Part shown: piece after piece, positions 49,656 through 59,162 of the stretch | Numbering within the stretch: the first letter of the stretch is position 1 | Layout of the letters: every line of letters starts with the position of its first letter | Program-made: the position numbers and the translations under genes | Origin: JAHDNZ01 sp036721855 | GTDB taxonomy: Bacteria; Bacillota; DTU065 | Direction of reading: 5' to 3' | Length of the DNA stretch: 64,000 nucleotides | NCBI GenBank assembly: GCA_036721855.1 | Contig: DAIMKF010000003.1 | Span: 1-64,000, forward strand | The notes under the pieces: model-generated | Database searches by the model: none | What the model saw: only the letters and a program-made list of their open reading frames with translations | Told to the model about the DNA's origin: nothing

Positions 49656-50459
49656 GTGCTTATTGGTTTATTAGGCCATCCTTTAGTCCACTCGCTATCT
49701 CCACTTATGCATAACATAGCTCTGCAAACGTTAGAGATCAAAGGAAACTATCAACTCTTTGACGTAGAAGAAAAGGAGCTTATTTCCTGTGTAAGTGGCT
49801 TAAAAAGCCTAGGTTGCTTAGGTTTTAATGTTACTATTCCCTATAAAAGGAGAATCATCGATTTATTGGATGAAATCACCCCTAAAGCAGCTGAAATCGG
49901 GGCGGTAAATCTGGTAAAATGGAGCCAAGGAAAGTTTGTGGGTGATAATTCGGATGCTCCGGGTTTTATTCGCTCCTTAAAAGAAGCAGGCTTTGATCCT
50001 ACAGCTAAAAGAGCTCTTATAGTTGGTAGTGGCGGAGCGGCAAGGGCGGTGGCAGTTGGTCTTAGAGACAGTTGCTGCCAAATCTATGTGACCAGCAGAC
50101 AAAAACCCATCTCCTTATTTTGGAACCAGTTTGACTGGTTAGAGCTTAAAAAAGATCTTGCGGTCAGTGTTGATTTGGTTGTTGATTGTACTCCGGTGGG
50201 CATGTATCCGGATGTAAATGCGCCCCCTGTTTTAGATCCTAGGCTTTATAGTCAAGACACTGTTTTTTGCGATCTGGTTTATAATCCCCAAAAAACCACC
50301 TTAATTAGAATCGCCAAAGCAACTAAGCACAAGGTAATAACAGGTGATGGTATGCTTTTACACCAGGGAGCTATTTCTTTTGAATCCTGGTTTTCTGTCA
50401 AGGCACCTCTTGTAGAGATGCAAAATGTTATAAATAAGTACTTAAAAGGAGGCAGTTAA
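49656..50459 (+). CDS. aroE: shikimate dehydrogenase
   Basis: A 267-residue AroE reducing 3-dehydroshikimate with NADPH. The substrate loop GHPLVHSLSPLMHN is at residues 7-20 and NVTIPYK near 60-66 gives the catalytic lysine. The Rossmann loop VGSGGAARAVAVGL is near 127-140. It ends with GDGMLLHQGAISFESW. The GTG start lies behind AGGAGGAAAACAG. It supplies the pathway step missing from the aroC-aroK-aroB-aroQ cluster 8 kb away. It ends one base before an ABC transporter gene. Confidence 0.94.
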   Translation: MLIGLLGHPLVHSLSPLMHNIALQTLEIKGNYQLFDVEEKELISCVSGLKSLGCLGFNVTIPYKRRIIDLLDEITPKAAEIGAVNLVKWSQGKFVGDNSDAPGFIRSLKEAGFDPTAKRALIVGSGGAARAVAVGLRDSCCQIYVTSRQKPISLFWNQFDWLELKKDLAVSVDLVVDCTPVGMYPDVNAPPVLDPRLYSQDTVFCDLVYNPQKTTLIRIAKATKHKVITGDGMLLHQGAISFESWFSVKAPLVEMQNVINKYLKGGS

Positions 50460-50460
50460 G

Positions 50461-51216
50461 ATGATTGAAGCTATAGAGTTAACCAAAGATTTCGGCAAAT
50501 TTAGAGCTGTTGATCAGGTGAGTTTGGAGGTAAAACCAGGCGAACTGTTTGCGTTTTTAGGTCCTAACGGAGCCGGTAAAACTACAACTATTAAAATCCT
50601 TTCCGGACTGCTAATTCCAACTGCAGGCGAGGCGTCGATCTGCGGGGTTTCGGTGACTGAAAATCCAGTGGAGGCTAAAAAACATATAGGCTTTGTTCCA
50701 GACGAGCCCAATGTTTATGATAAGCTTACTCTAAGAGAATTTTTGGATTTTGTGGCCGATATCTACCGGATCGAACGCCAAAAAGCTCGCCAGGTTGCCA
50801 AAGAATATCTCGAAATCTTTGAACTTGAAGATCGCCAGGATGATTTAATGCAGGGATATTCGCATGGTATGCGGCAAAAGACAAATATTATTGCCGCCCT
50901 AATCCATGATCCTCAGGTTCTTTTTTTGGATGAGCCGACAGTTGGTCTTGATCCTCGTTCAGCCAGGTTGATAAAAGATATCTTAAAAGAATTTGCTAAA
51001 GAAGGGCGTACTATCTTTATGTCAACTCATATCCTGGAAATTGCCGAAGAGATGGCTGATAGAGTAGGTATTATCCAAAAGGGTCAGCTCAAGTTTATCG
51101 GTACGGTAGAGGAGTTAAGACAAGGACAAGGCAAGGAAGGTTCACTTGAGGAGTTGTTTTTACAACTTACAGCAAGTGAAGCTGACAAAGAACTCATCAG
51201 CCATCTTAGGGGGTAG
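50461..51216 (+). CDS. ABC transporter ATP-binding protein
   Basis: A 251-residue ATPase of an exporter-type ABC system. Walker A is GPNGAGKTTT (residues 35-44). The signature is unusual, YSHGMRQK (about 136), in place of LSGGQ/LSGGM. Walker B is VLFLDEPTVGLD (about 155), and the H-loop MSTHIL is near 187. It pairs with the large permease encoded directly downstream. Substrate is unknown; multidrug, bacteriocin or lipid export are all possible. Confidence 0.92.
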   Translation: MIEAIELTKDFGKFRAVDQVSLEVKPGELFAFLGPNGAGKTTTIKILSGLLIPTAGEASICGVSVTENPVEAKKHIGFVPDEPNVYDKLTLREFLDFVADIYRIERQKARQVAKEYLEIFELEDRQDDLMQGYSHGMRQKTNIIAALIHDPQVLFLDEPTVGLDPRSARLIKDILKEFAKEGRTIFMSTHILEIAEEMADRVGIIQKGQLKFIGTVEELRQGQGKEGSLEELFLQLTASEADKELISHLRG

Positions 51217-51221
51217 TGAAT

Positions 51222-52946
51222 ATGCACGAATATCTGCTTTTGCTTGGAACCAGTGCTAGAATCTGGTTCACCTCAGCTTTTAAATCTAAATCCAAAAAGA
51301 AGATTATCGGCACCAGCTTAGGTTATCTGGCTATAATTGGCTTTGCCGTAGGTTGGACCTATATGGCCTATGACCTTTTTAAGGAACTGCTGGCGATGTT
51401 TCCTGCGGGAAGCGAGATTTTTGTCCAGTCATCGATTTTATCTATTAGCCAGCTTTTAAGTTTAGGGGCCATTCTCTTTCTTTTTTTAACCGGTTTAAGG
51501 GTAATTCACGAGTATCTTTTTGAATCTCCGGATATGCATTTTCTATTGGCAACACCTCTGCGGGTTAAAAATATCTTTGCAGCGAAGTTAACCGAGTGTT
51601 TAGGTATAATCTTCCTTTCCATTAGTTTTATGACCTTAACACCTCTAATTGGTTTAGGAATAGCTTATAAGGCAAGCTTTATTTACTACTTAACAACAAT
51701 TGTTAGCTATTTAGCAGGTTTTGTAATTTTTGGGAGTTCGGCAGCCTTATTACTCCTTTTGATTATGCGCTATGTTCCAGGGCAAAGATTAAAACAGATT
51801 CTTCTTTCATCTACGTTAGTGATGGGCCTTGTGATTGTCTTTTTATCTCAGGCCTTTTCTTCAAGTATGATAAATCTAAGTGAAGAAGAAATAATAGCTG
51901 CCTTAAATGGGCTAAATGATCTTGGCATAAATAAGCTAAGCTTTTTGCCTCATGTTTGGATGGCCAAATCTTCAGTGGCTACCCTACCTGGCTCCCAGGT
52001 AAATCTCTGGGCGAATTTAATACCACTTCTACTAGGTGCAGCGCTTGTCTTTTGGCTTACGACCTCGCTTTCAGCCAAACTTTACCTTTCCGGCTGGGGG
52101 AGTGGTCAAGAGGTTGATGCTCCGAAAAAGAAGAAAGTCAAAGTAAGCGAAAAACCTATTCAAGGCTCGGGTTCTCCTTTTAAGGCCATGTTAAGAAAAG
52201 AGTTACTCTACCTGAAACGCGAGCCTTTTATGTGGTACCAGATCGCTATCGGTCTTATTGTCATGGGCTTTTTTGCCTTTAACAATATGAAAGCTAGCTC
52301 AGGTGTCCCTATAGCTGAAGGAATGAGACCTAGTTTTATAGAACAATCGGTCAATCTGTTTATGATTCTTCTGTTTGCAGGCCTTTCAGGGCCAAACTTA
52401 GCCGGCTTAGCTTTATCAAGAGAAGGTAAGAACTGGCGCTTTATGCAGGCTTTGCCTCTAAAACCCCAAACCGTTTTTTGGAGTAAATATATCTTTGGCT
52501 ATCTACCATGCCTTTTTGAAGGTTTGATTGGGATTATGCTCTTCTACTTTATCCCGGGAGTAACTTGCTTTCCATTGATTATAACTATCCCTATTGTAGT
52601 AATATCTTTGGCAGCTCTAATCTCAATTGATGTTTGGAGTGATATCTACTATCCTAATTTCAATATCAAGATCGGCTCTTCCAAATCCCAGGAAGGAACC
52701 GGTAAAATATTGTTGATTAATTTAGGTATGATGCCAATAATCCTCCTTTTAGGAGCAACCTTCTCCTTTCAGTGGTGGTATTCTGAAATAAGCTTTTTCC
52801 AAGCTCTTACTCCCATGTGGGCTAAAATAATTAGCCTAGGTCTCTTTTCACTGGAGACTGTTGGTGTCTTTATTTTCTGTGCCAAATCTTCTATTAAAAG
52901 ATTAGAACTACTATTTACTGGTGCAGTTGATGCCAAAGGAGCCTAA
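51222..52946 (+). CDS. ABC exporter permease subunit
   Basis: A 574-residue polytopic membrane protein with about twelve hydrophobic segments split by a cytoplasmic loop near residue 305 (EVDAPKKKKVKVSE). The ATG at 51222 is ten bases behind the GGGGG of the upstream gene; a GTG at 51216 is too close. It resembles the large putative ABC exporter permeases encoded after a single ATPase in Firmicutes. Function is unknown, and a terminator follows. Confidence 0.78.
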   Translation: MHEYLLLLGTSARIWFTSAFKSKSKKKIIGTSLGYLAIIGFAVGWTYMAYDLFKELLAMFPAGSEIFVQSSILSISQLLSLGAILFLFLTGLRVIHEYLFESPDMHFLLATPLRVKNIFAAKLTECLGIIFLSISFMTLTPLIGLGIAYKASFIYYLTTIVSYLAGFVIFGSSAALLLLLIMRYVPGQRLKQILLSSTLVMGLVIVFLSQAFSSSMINLSEEEIIAALNGLNDLGINKLSFLPHVWMAKSSVATLPGSQVNLWANLIPLLLGAALVFWLTTSLSAKLYLSGWGSGQEVDAPKKKKVKVSEKPIQGSGSPFKAMLRKELLYLKREPFMWYQIAIGLIVMGFFAFNNMKASSGVPIAEGMRPSFIEQSVNLFMILLFAGLSGPNLAGLALSREGKNWRFMQALPLKPQTVFWSKYIFGYLPCLFEGLIGIMLFYFIPGVTCFPLIITIPIVVISLAALISIDVWSDIYYPNFNIKIGSSKSQEGTGKILLINLGMMPIILLLGATFSFQWWYSEISFFQALTPMWAKIISLGLFSLETVGVFIFCAKSSIKRLELLFTGAVDAKGA

Positions 52947-52951
52947 AAAAT

Positions 52952-52979
52952 AAAAAACCGCCTTTTGGCGGTTTTTTAT
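52952..52979 (+). terminator. terminator after the ABC exporter operon
   Basis: AAAAACCGCC pairs with GGCGGTTTTT around TTTT and is followed by T residues. Confidence 0.92.
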
Positions 52980-53315
52980 TTAAGTGTTATGTTACATAGA
53001 TATTGGAATCTAATTGGAAATAGCTTCTAGGGTTGATGAAAATGGAAATAGTACAGCTACTTTGAGCCCTCAAGTAACCGCCTCATAACGGGGAAGGCGG
53101 GAATCTAGGTTAAATAATAAGCTGGGTTATTGTTTTATTTAGTGCTACTTTTATTATTGACAGGAGAATTAGATACGGAGGGTATATAAGAAAGGTCTCG
53201 CTAGTGATAATGATTATTATTATAATTTTGCATTTCTCTTATATCCTGTTTTCGATTAGTGAAGTAAATAAATATTTTTTATAGGGTTTGTGGGGTTATA
53301 GATTTAAGAAATGAT
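52980..53315. other. intergenic region between the ABC operon and the csx17-like gene
   Basis: This 336-bp gap lies between two converging genes and holds no credible ORF. It contains a CCGCC / GGCGG stem near 53090, a TTGACA with a loosely placed TATATA (about 53155-53190), and a Fur-type box (53205-53224). The presence of promoter-like and operator-like signals without a downstream gene on the plus strand is unexplained. Confidence 0.5.
53205..53224. promoter_or_regulatory. Fur box-like operator
   Basis: TGATAATGATTATTA (53205-53219) matches the 7-1-7 Fur consensus TGATAATnATTATCA at all but one defined position, and continues ATTATA. No iron gene follows on either strand. Confidence 0.5.
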
Positions 53316-55307
53316 TTATATAGCATGGAAGAGAGCAGCCGCTAATAAGCGCCTGCTGAGATTTACAGATGGCTGCAAGATTGGTTCCAGAGGGTAATCT
53401 GAGCTTTCAGCCAGGTTTTTAGCTAACACAAGCGATTCGTTTAGGGAAGCAAAGCGTAGGCGTATTATTAGTTGTTGGAGATTCTGATAATGAGAGATGT
53501 GCTTAGCTTTTGATAAAAAGGCTTCTCTTACAAGCAGATAGTGCCAAAGCAGATTACTATCCGGGGTGTTTTCAAGAGGCTGAACTTTGGGATAGGGGTA
53601 GTTAACGAGTATTAATCCATTTAGAAGCGATTCGAGATAATCTTCATCGATTTCCCCTTCTAAGTAAAGTTCAACATCCTTGATTTGAGCAGGATAGGCA
53701 GCAGATATTGGTACATAGGGAAGTCTTTTTTCTGTAGCAAACTTTACTCTCATTTCCAAAAGATAAGCTAATTTCTCAGTCAGATTTCCTCCTTGGGCTA
53801 AAACAGAATCATTCCAAAACCATTTGCCACTAAGGGACGAAACAGGTTCTAGCTGCGATCTAACCGGCAGGTGACTATCTAAAGAGGCCACAGCCAGAGC
53901 CAGTCTATATTCCGGACTGTTTTCTTTGGCATATTTAAGGTAAAAGGTTGGCAGAGTTAGTGGATCGGGTCTGGTATTTTTAGGCAGTAAAGAAGAGCCT
54001 ATTTCAGCTTGGCCTAGATTTATCAGGGTCTTGGTCAAAGAAGAGTCTTGATTTGTCAGATAGGAAAAAAGAGCTTCTTCGGCAGCTTTAATCATTTCCT
54101 TTTGTTTTTGACTTTTTGGTCCGCTAGAAAGCAGAAAATCCCACTTAGCCAGCCAGGCTTTAGTAGAAGAAAGTAACTCAGCCTCCGGCATTTTGGTAAG
54201 AGCTACTTGCTTTAGATTAATTACCTCCGGCAGGGGAGCTGTGTTGATATCAAAAAGAAGACCCAGGCGTAAAAAGTGTGCCAACACCGGATTGATTCCC
54301 CAAATAGTAGCCTCAGCTACCAGATCTAAAGCTGAACTAACTTTTGACTGTACCATGGTTTCGAATAGTTTTGACAGCAATTTTACCAGTTCGTTATTGG
54401 TAAGCGGACGATTCCAAAGAGGTAGCCACATCTCGCGCATGGCGAGTTTGCGTAAAGGATTAGCAGCGATATTTTCCCAGCCATAACTAGTTGCACTAAG
54501 ACAAAACGGGACTCTACCTTCAGTATCCAGAGTACAAGGTGCACAAATTGCAACAAAGCCGTTTATGGCCAGGATATAATCCCAAGGGTTAGCTTTAATA
54601 TTTTGTCGGCTAGGATAAGTTACTCTGTCTAAAAATAAAGCGCAAAAATCAGCGAGCTTAAAAAAGCTCTCTTTGAAGTTATTTTCGGTAAAAATTGCAG
54701 TTAGCAGATAATCCAGAGATTCTTTTTTGGGGGTGTCTGTTTTAAAACTCATTAACTGTGAGAGTGCGCCAAGATAGTTTTCCTCAAGCCACAGTTCTTT
54801 GAACTGATCTTGATAGTTAACCAAAAAAGGCGAAGGAGATGATTCTTTTAGAGGATCACAGAGCCTATAGGCTGCAAGAGTAAGAGCCTTATAGGAACCA
54901 ACAGAAGCGGGATGAAGGTATTTTAATTCGCTCGCAATATCCTGCAACCATTTTTCAGAAGGGAAAGGCTGTCTTTTTTTGGGAGGGGCCATTTTTAAAT
55001 ATTCGTAGGCCTGTCTAAATAACGAGAGACGTGGATTTTCAGCTTGAGATAATTTTTCCAAGAAGACATTGTTTCTTAGTCTTAAAAAGGGTGACAAGAT
55101 GGGAGAGGGAATATAATTATGGACAAAAAAGCTAGCTATTTGTTCTTTAGATAAACTTGTTTCGAGAATAAATGAGTCATGGTCATAAAAACCTTTTACC
55201 GAAGGATCTAATTGTAAGGAGATAGTCTTTAATAGACCTATGGCTTTCAAATAATTGAGGGGATGATTGGCCCGGCAACCTAAAATATTAAGGCGATTTG
55301 CACTCAC
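53316..55307 (-). CDS. orphan Csx17-like protein (type I-G/I-U CRISPR large subunit homologue)
   Basis: A 663-residue protein. The N-terminus LNILGCRANHPLNYLKAIGLLKTI followed by GFYDHDSFILETSL and HNYIPSPILSPF is the Csx17/Cas8 type I-G pattern. So are the mid-region NPWDYILAINGFVAI and EMWLPLWNRPLTNNEL (about 255-320), and the C-terminal region RLALAVASLDSHLPVRSQLEPV (about 480). Csx17 is the large Cascade subunit working with Csb1 (Cas7) and Csb2 (Cas5/Cas6). None of these, nor cas3 or an array, is in the window. The GTG start lies behind AGGTGGTGAAAC. The frame is intact, so it is probably expressed. It may act in trans with a distant locus or have a new role. Confidence 0.82.
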   Translation of the reverse strand: MSANRLNILGCRANHPLNYLKAIGLLKTISLQLDPSVKGFYDHDSFILETSLSKEQIASFFVHNYIPSPILSPFLRLRNNVFLEKLSQAENPRLSLFRQAYEYLKMAPPKKRQPFPSEKWLQDIASELKYLHPASVGSYKALTLAAYRLCDPLKESSPSPFLVNYQDQFKELWLEENYLGALSQLMSFKTDTPKKESLDYLLTAIFTENNFKESFFKLADFCALFLDRVTYPSRQNIKANPWDYILAINGFVAICAPCTLDTEGRVPFCLSATSYGWENIAANPLRKLAMREMWLPLWNRPLTNNELVKLLSKLFETMVQSKVSSALDLVAEATIWGINPVLAHFLRLGLLFDINTAPLPEVINLKQVALTKMPEAELLSSTKAWLAKWDFLLSSGPKSQKQKEMIKAAEEALFSYLTNQDSSLTKTLINLGQAEIGSSLLPKNTRPDPLTLPTFYLKYAKENSPEYRLALAVASLDSHLPVRSQLEPVSSLSGKWFWNDSVLAQGGNLTEKLAYLLEMRVKFATEKRLPYVPISAAYPAQIKDVELYLEGEIDEDYLESLLNGLILVNYPYPKVQPLENTPDSNLLWHYLLVREAFLSKAKHISHYQNLQQLIIRLRFASLNESLVLAKNLAESSDYPLEPILQPSVNLSRRLLAAALFHAI

Positions 55308-55416
55308 AGTTTCACCACCTAACTAATCTTGTTATCTATTACCTATTTTACGAGACAAGCATCACCTTCCTTCTTAATTAGGAAAAATATTTAAAAAAAC
55401 AAAATATAAGCTAGAA

Positions 55417-55444
55417 AACCAGGGTGCCAAAAAGCACCCTGGTT
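55417..55444 (-). terminator. terminator of the metal-ATPase operon (minus strand)
   Basis: AACCAGGGTGC and GCACCCTGGTT flank CAAAAA on the plus strand. Read on the minus strand a TTTTCT run follows, which ends the arsR-ATPase transcript before csx17. Confidence 0.88.
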
Positions 55445-55453
55445 GAGGCTAAC

Positions 55454-57466
55454 TCAGTTTAATTTTTTAAATAAAGAGGCGGCATTTAAAATAGCGACGA
55501 TGGTAATGCCTACATCAGCTATTACCGCTTGCCACATAGAAGCATAGCCTAAAAGCGAAAGGATTATAACCGCAAATTTAACAAACAAAGTAAGGGCAAT
55601 ATTACTTACCACCTTTTTTCTAACCGCTTTAGAGAGTTGCAGTAAGAGAGGAACTTTACCGGGGTCGTCAGTTATTAATACTACATCACTGGCTTTAATA
55701 GCAACATCACTGCCAATGCCTCCCATGGCAATACCAACATAGGAGCCGGCAAGTACAGGGGCATCATTGATACCATCACCGACAAAAAGAGCGTGTTGAC
55801 CTTGTCTAGAAAGCTCGTTTACATAATTGAGTTTATCTTCGGGAAGAAGTTCTGTTTTAATATCATCGAGGTTTAATTCTTTTAAGGTATCCAAAGCACT
55901 CTGCTTTCGATCACCGGTTAAGACTATGGTTTTAAGACCCATATTTTTTAAATCAAGCAAAGCCTGTTGTGAAGTTGGTTTAAGCTTGTCGGCAAGCTCT
56001 ATAACTCCTAAAAGCTTATCCTCAAAGACTATACCAATAGCTGTATTATTAAAATCTTCCGTTACATCAAAACCTAGAGAACGGATAAAATTGAGGCTAC
56101 CAACCGAGACTTTCTGACCTTTGATTAAACCTTCAAGGCCAAAACCAGGTAACTCAGTAAGGTTAGTTACCGGATAAAGAGGCTTACCCGCTTCTTTAAC
56201 CACAGCTTCAGCCAGAGGATGATTGGAGAACTGCTCAAGGCTGGCAGCCAGCCTTAGAAGTTCGTCTCTTGATTTATTCGCCCTTGGTTTTACATTTACC
56301 ACTGCAAATTCACCACTGGTTAGGGTGCCGGTTTTATCCCAGATGGCAGCATCTAGATGATTTAGGTTATCGAATACTTCGCCACCTTTTACTAGAATTC
56401 CTAACTGGGAAGCTCGTCCTAGGCCTGAAAAGTAGGCTAAAGGGACTGAGATAACTAAAGCACATGGGCAGGAAACGATTAACAGAACCAATGCTCTATA
56501 GCCCCAGGCAGAGAAACTGCCAAAGCCAAGAAGGGGAAAAAGCAGAAAAACTACTAAGGCTCCGGCCACAACTAGGGGTGTATAATAACGAGCAAAACGG
56601 GTAATAAATTTTTCGGCAGGAGCTTTTTTCAAAGAGGCTTCTTCAAGGAGTTTTAGCATTCTTGAAACCGTTGAATCTCTCTCTAGGGCGGTAACTTGAA
56701 TAAGAAGCGGAGAGGTTTGATTAATTGTCCCACTCAAAACGGCCTCACCTTTTTGAATTGCTCTTGGCAAGGATTCCCCGGTTAAAGCTGAGGTGTCAAT
56801 TAAACTTGTTCCCTCTAGGATAACACCATCGAGAGGGATTCTCTCACCTGGTTTTACCAGGATCAGTTCTCCTATCAAAACCTCACTGGGAGATTTTATC
56901 TTTTCGGTGTCAGCATTTAGTACACGTACCTTTTTTGGGGTAAGTTCTAGGAGCGAAGTTACAGATTTCTTGGTTTTATCACTCGCTAGTTCCTCAAAGA
57001 GTTCCCCAATACTATAAAGCACCATTACCGCAGCGGCCTCTGCCCACTCGCCTACAGCTAATGCGGCTATGGTAGCAAGGGACATGAGAAATTTCTCATC
57101 GAGAAAGTCATGCCGGACTAAGCCTCTAAAGGCACTAAAAAGCACCGGATAGCCGGCTAAAATAAACCCTAGCAAAAAGAAGGGCCTGACTAAAAACCCC
57201 AAACCAAAAGAAATTACAGCGGCCACTAAAGAATAGTTACTGGCATTAAGATAGTGACGTTTCTTAGCTTTTGTTTTTGGAGTAATAGTGACATTTGGTT
57301 CGATACTTTGAATTATCTTAGTAGCAGATGGTAGGGTATCTTTACTTAAAGTTAACGTTTTAGTATTCATATCGATTACAGCTTGAGGATCTAGTTCCAG
57401 CTTTAATTTATTTTCAATTTTTGTAGCACAAGCAGGGCAGTTTAACCCATTAATATCGTATTTCAT
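55454..57466 (-). CDS. P1B-type metal-translocating ATPase (Zn/Cd/Pb type)
   Basis: A 670-residue heavy-metal efflux ATPase. A single HMA domain has GLNCPAC (C10, C13). About eight transmembrane helices follow. The actuator loop is TSALTGES, the metal site CPC lies in SCPCALVISVP (about 335), the phosphorylation motif is DKTGTLT with D377, then HPLAEAV and the hinge GDGINDAP. The CPC context and the adjoining CadC-like repressor favour Zn(II)/Cd(II)/Pb(II) over Cu(I). The gene lies 5 bp after the repressor gene. Confidence 0.93.
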   Translation of the reverse strand: MKYDINGLNCPACATKIENKLKLELDPQAVIDMNTKTLTLSKDTLPSATKIIQSIEPNVTITPKTKAKKRHYLNASNYSLVAAVISFGLGFLVRPFFLLGFILAGYPVLFSAFRGLVRHDFLDEKFLMSLATIAALAVGEWAEAAAVMVLYSIGELFEELASDKTKKSVTSLLELTPKKVRVLNADTEKIKSPSEVLIGELILVKPGERIPLDGVILEGTSLIDTSALTGESLPRAIQKGEAVLSGTINQTSPLLIQVTALERDSTVSRMLKLLEEASLKKAPAEKFITRFARYYTPLVVAGALVVFLLFPLLGFGSFSAWGYRALVLLIVSCPCALVISVPLAYFSGLGRASQLGILVKGGEVFDNLNHLDAAIWDKTGTLTSGEFAVVNVKPRANKSRDELLRLAASLEQFSNHPLAEAVVKEAGKPLYPVTNLTELPGFGLEGLIKGQKVSVGSLNFIRSLGFDVTEDFNNTAIGIVFEDKLLGVIELADKLKPTSQQALLDLKNMGLKTIVLTGDRKQSALDTLKELNLDDIKTELLPEDKLNYVNELSRQGQHALFVGDGINDAPVLAGSYVGIAMGGIGSDVAIKASDVVLITDDPGKVPLLLQLSKAVRKKVVSNIALTLFVKFAVIILSLLGYASMWQAVIADVGITIVAILNAASLFKKLN

Positions 57467-57471
57467 CTTAA

Positions 57472-57822
57472 TCAGTTCTCCTCAGCGACAAAGTGTTCGT
57501 AAGCGATTTTAATAAGATCTTCAATGTGTTTATCGGCTAAAGTATAGTAGACCGAACGTCCTTTTTTACGGTAGCTGACAAGTCTTAAAGCACGCAGAAT
57601 TCTTAAGTGATTGGAGATAGCAGGCATACTCATATTAAGAATATTGGCTATATCACAGACACAAAGCTCTTTTTGGGATAGAATATAAAGGATCTTGACC
57701 CGTGTTTGGTCTCCTAGGACCTTAAAGATCTCCGCTAAGCATTCTATTACAGGGAGTTTTTCTTTGATATCATTAAAGGAGTCTGACGAAGGATTATAGC
57801 TATCACAACAGTCTTTACTCAT
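57472..57822 (-). CDS. ArsR/CadC-type metal-responsive repressor
   Basis: A 116-residue winged-helix repressor. ELCVCDIANILNMSMPAISNHLRILRALRLV is the DNA-binding region (read about residues 52-82), in which the CVC motif of the CadC/ArsR alpha-3 site supplies thiol ligands. The Cys-rich N-terminus MSKDCCDSY could complete an alpha-3N site as in CadC. It should repress the ATPase gene and itself until Cd, Pb or Zn binds. It is autoregulated by the likely operator at 57854-57870. Confidence 0.92.
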   Translation of the reverse strand: MSKDCCDSYNPSSDSFNDIKEKLPVIECLAEIFKVLGDQTRVKILYILSQKELCVCDIANILNMSMPAISNHLRILRALRLVSYRKKGRSVYYTLADKHIEDLIKIAYEHFVAEEN

Positions 57823-57853
57823 CTTGCAACCTCCATAAATATTTCATTAATTA

Positions 57854-57870
57854 ATTAACTATGAGTTAAT
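57854..57870. promoter_or_regulatory. operator-like inverted repeat upstream of the metal repressor
   Basis: ATTAACT and AGTTAAT flank ATG, a perfect 7-3-7 repeat 32 bp upstream of the repressor start, where ArsR-family operators lie. It may overlap the -10 region. Confidence 0.55.
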
Positions 57871-57990
57871 AATAAAGCAGTATAAGAGTGCTGTCAAGTA
57901 TTCACAAAGAATTTTCACAAAGAATTTTGCAGAAGGGATTTTTTTACAAGCAGGCGAAAGTAGAGGAAAACAGCTGAGGTGGTGATTGAG

Positions 57991-59160
57991 GTGAGGTTTT
58001 TAACAGCAGGAGAAAGCCATGGTAAAGCGTTAACTGTTATTATTGACGGTTTGCCTTCAGGGCTTACCATAGATGAAGAATTTATTAACTATCGTCTGAG
58101 ATTGAGACAAAAAGGCTATGGACGCGGAGGTCGCATGCAAATAGAAACGGATCAAGCCCAAGTTCTTTCTGGGGTGATGGCCGGAAAAACTATCGGCTCA
58201 CCACTTAGCTTTCTAATTGCCAACAAGGATCATAAAAGATGGCAAGAGGTATTTAGCGGTTTGGTTACCTCTAAGGTACAAATTGATCAAGATCCGCGTC
58301 TAGACAAGCTTACAGCCAAAGCCATTGCTCCAAGACCGGGACATGCTGATCTAGCTGGGGCTATGAAATATAGCTTTACTGATTTAAGACCGATAATAGA
58401 AAGAGCTTCAGCCAGAGAGACTGCTGCCAGGGTACTTTCAGGAGCCGTGGCCCAGCTTTTATTAAAAGAATTCGGTATCAAGACTTTTTCTCGGGTAGTG
58501 GCCATCGGTGGTGTAGTCGATAAAAACCAGTATCAAAATTGGGATTTAGAACAACTGGATAACTCTCCCCTAAGGCTACTTTGTGCTCCTTCTCCTTTTA
58601 TACAAGAGATTGATAGAGCCAAAAAAGCGGGAGACTCTTTGGGAGGCGTTTTCGAGATTAAGGTTACCGGAGTAATTCCGGGTTTAGGTAGTTATGCTCA
58701 GTGGGATCAAAGACTTGACGGGCAATTAGCTCAAGCGGTTATGAGTGTACCGGCAATTAAAGGGGTGGATATAGGGGCAGGATTTGCTCTAAGTACTCTT
58801 CCGGGAAGTCTAGCTCATGATGAAATAGGTTATGATAAGGGTTATACTCGCTATTCCAATCGGGCCGGAGGTATTGAAGGCGGTATCTCAAACGGAGAGG
58901 AAATCCTTTTAAGGGCAGCTATGAAACCAATTCCTACCCTTTATAAGCCTCTAAAAACCGTCGAGCTAAAAACTCATAAAAAGGTTTTAGCCTCAGTGGA
59001 AAGGTCCGATACTTGTGCCGTTAGTGCTGCGGCTGTAGTTGCTGAGGCTATGGTAGCTTGGGTGCTTTGCAAAAACCTACTATTAAAATTTGGCAGTGAC
59101 AATATTAACGATTGTAGGGCTAGTTTTAACAGCTATCTGCAAAGGCTAAAGGAGCTCTAA
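57991..59160 (+). CDS. aroC: chorismate synthase
   Basis: A 389-residue FMN-dependent enzyme converting EPSP to chorismate. Motifs are FLTAGESHGKAL (residues 3-14), RPGHADLAGAMKY (about 114-126) and ERASARETAARV (about 136-147). The start is GTG 57991, giving MRFLTAGESHG as in the family; GTGs at 57979 and 57982 lie inside the GAGGTGGTG ribosome site. It opens the aroC-aroK-aroB-aroQ run, divergent from the metal-efflux genes. Confidence 0.95.
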   Translation: MRFLTAGESHGKALTVIIDGLPSGLTIDEEFINYRLRLRQKGYGRGGRMQIETDQAQVLSGVMAGKTIGSPLSFLIANKDHKRWQEVFSGLVTSKVQIDQDPRLDKLTAKAIAPRPGHADLAGAMKYSFTDLRPIIERASARETAARVLSGAVAQLLLKEFGIKTFSRVVAIGGVVDKNQYQNWDLEQLDNSPLRLLCAPSPFIQEIDRAKKAGDSLGGVFEIKVTGVIPGLGSYAQWDQRLDGQLAQAVMSVPAIKGVDIGAGFALSTLPGSLAHDEIGYDKGYTRYSNRAGGIEGGISNGEEILLRAAMKPIPTLYKPLKTVELKTHKKVLASVERSDTCAVSAAAVVAEAMVAWVLCKNLLLKFGSDNINDCRASFNSYLQRLKEL

Positions 59161-59162
59161 TT

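Noticed and set aside
52000..58000. CRISPR array near the csx17-like gene
   Set aside because: No evenly spaced direct repeats of 25-40 bp were found in the gaps on either side; the only repeats are single hairpins.
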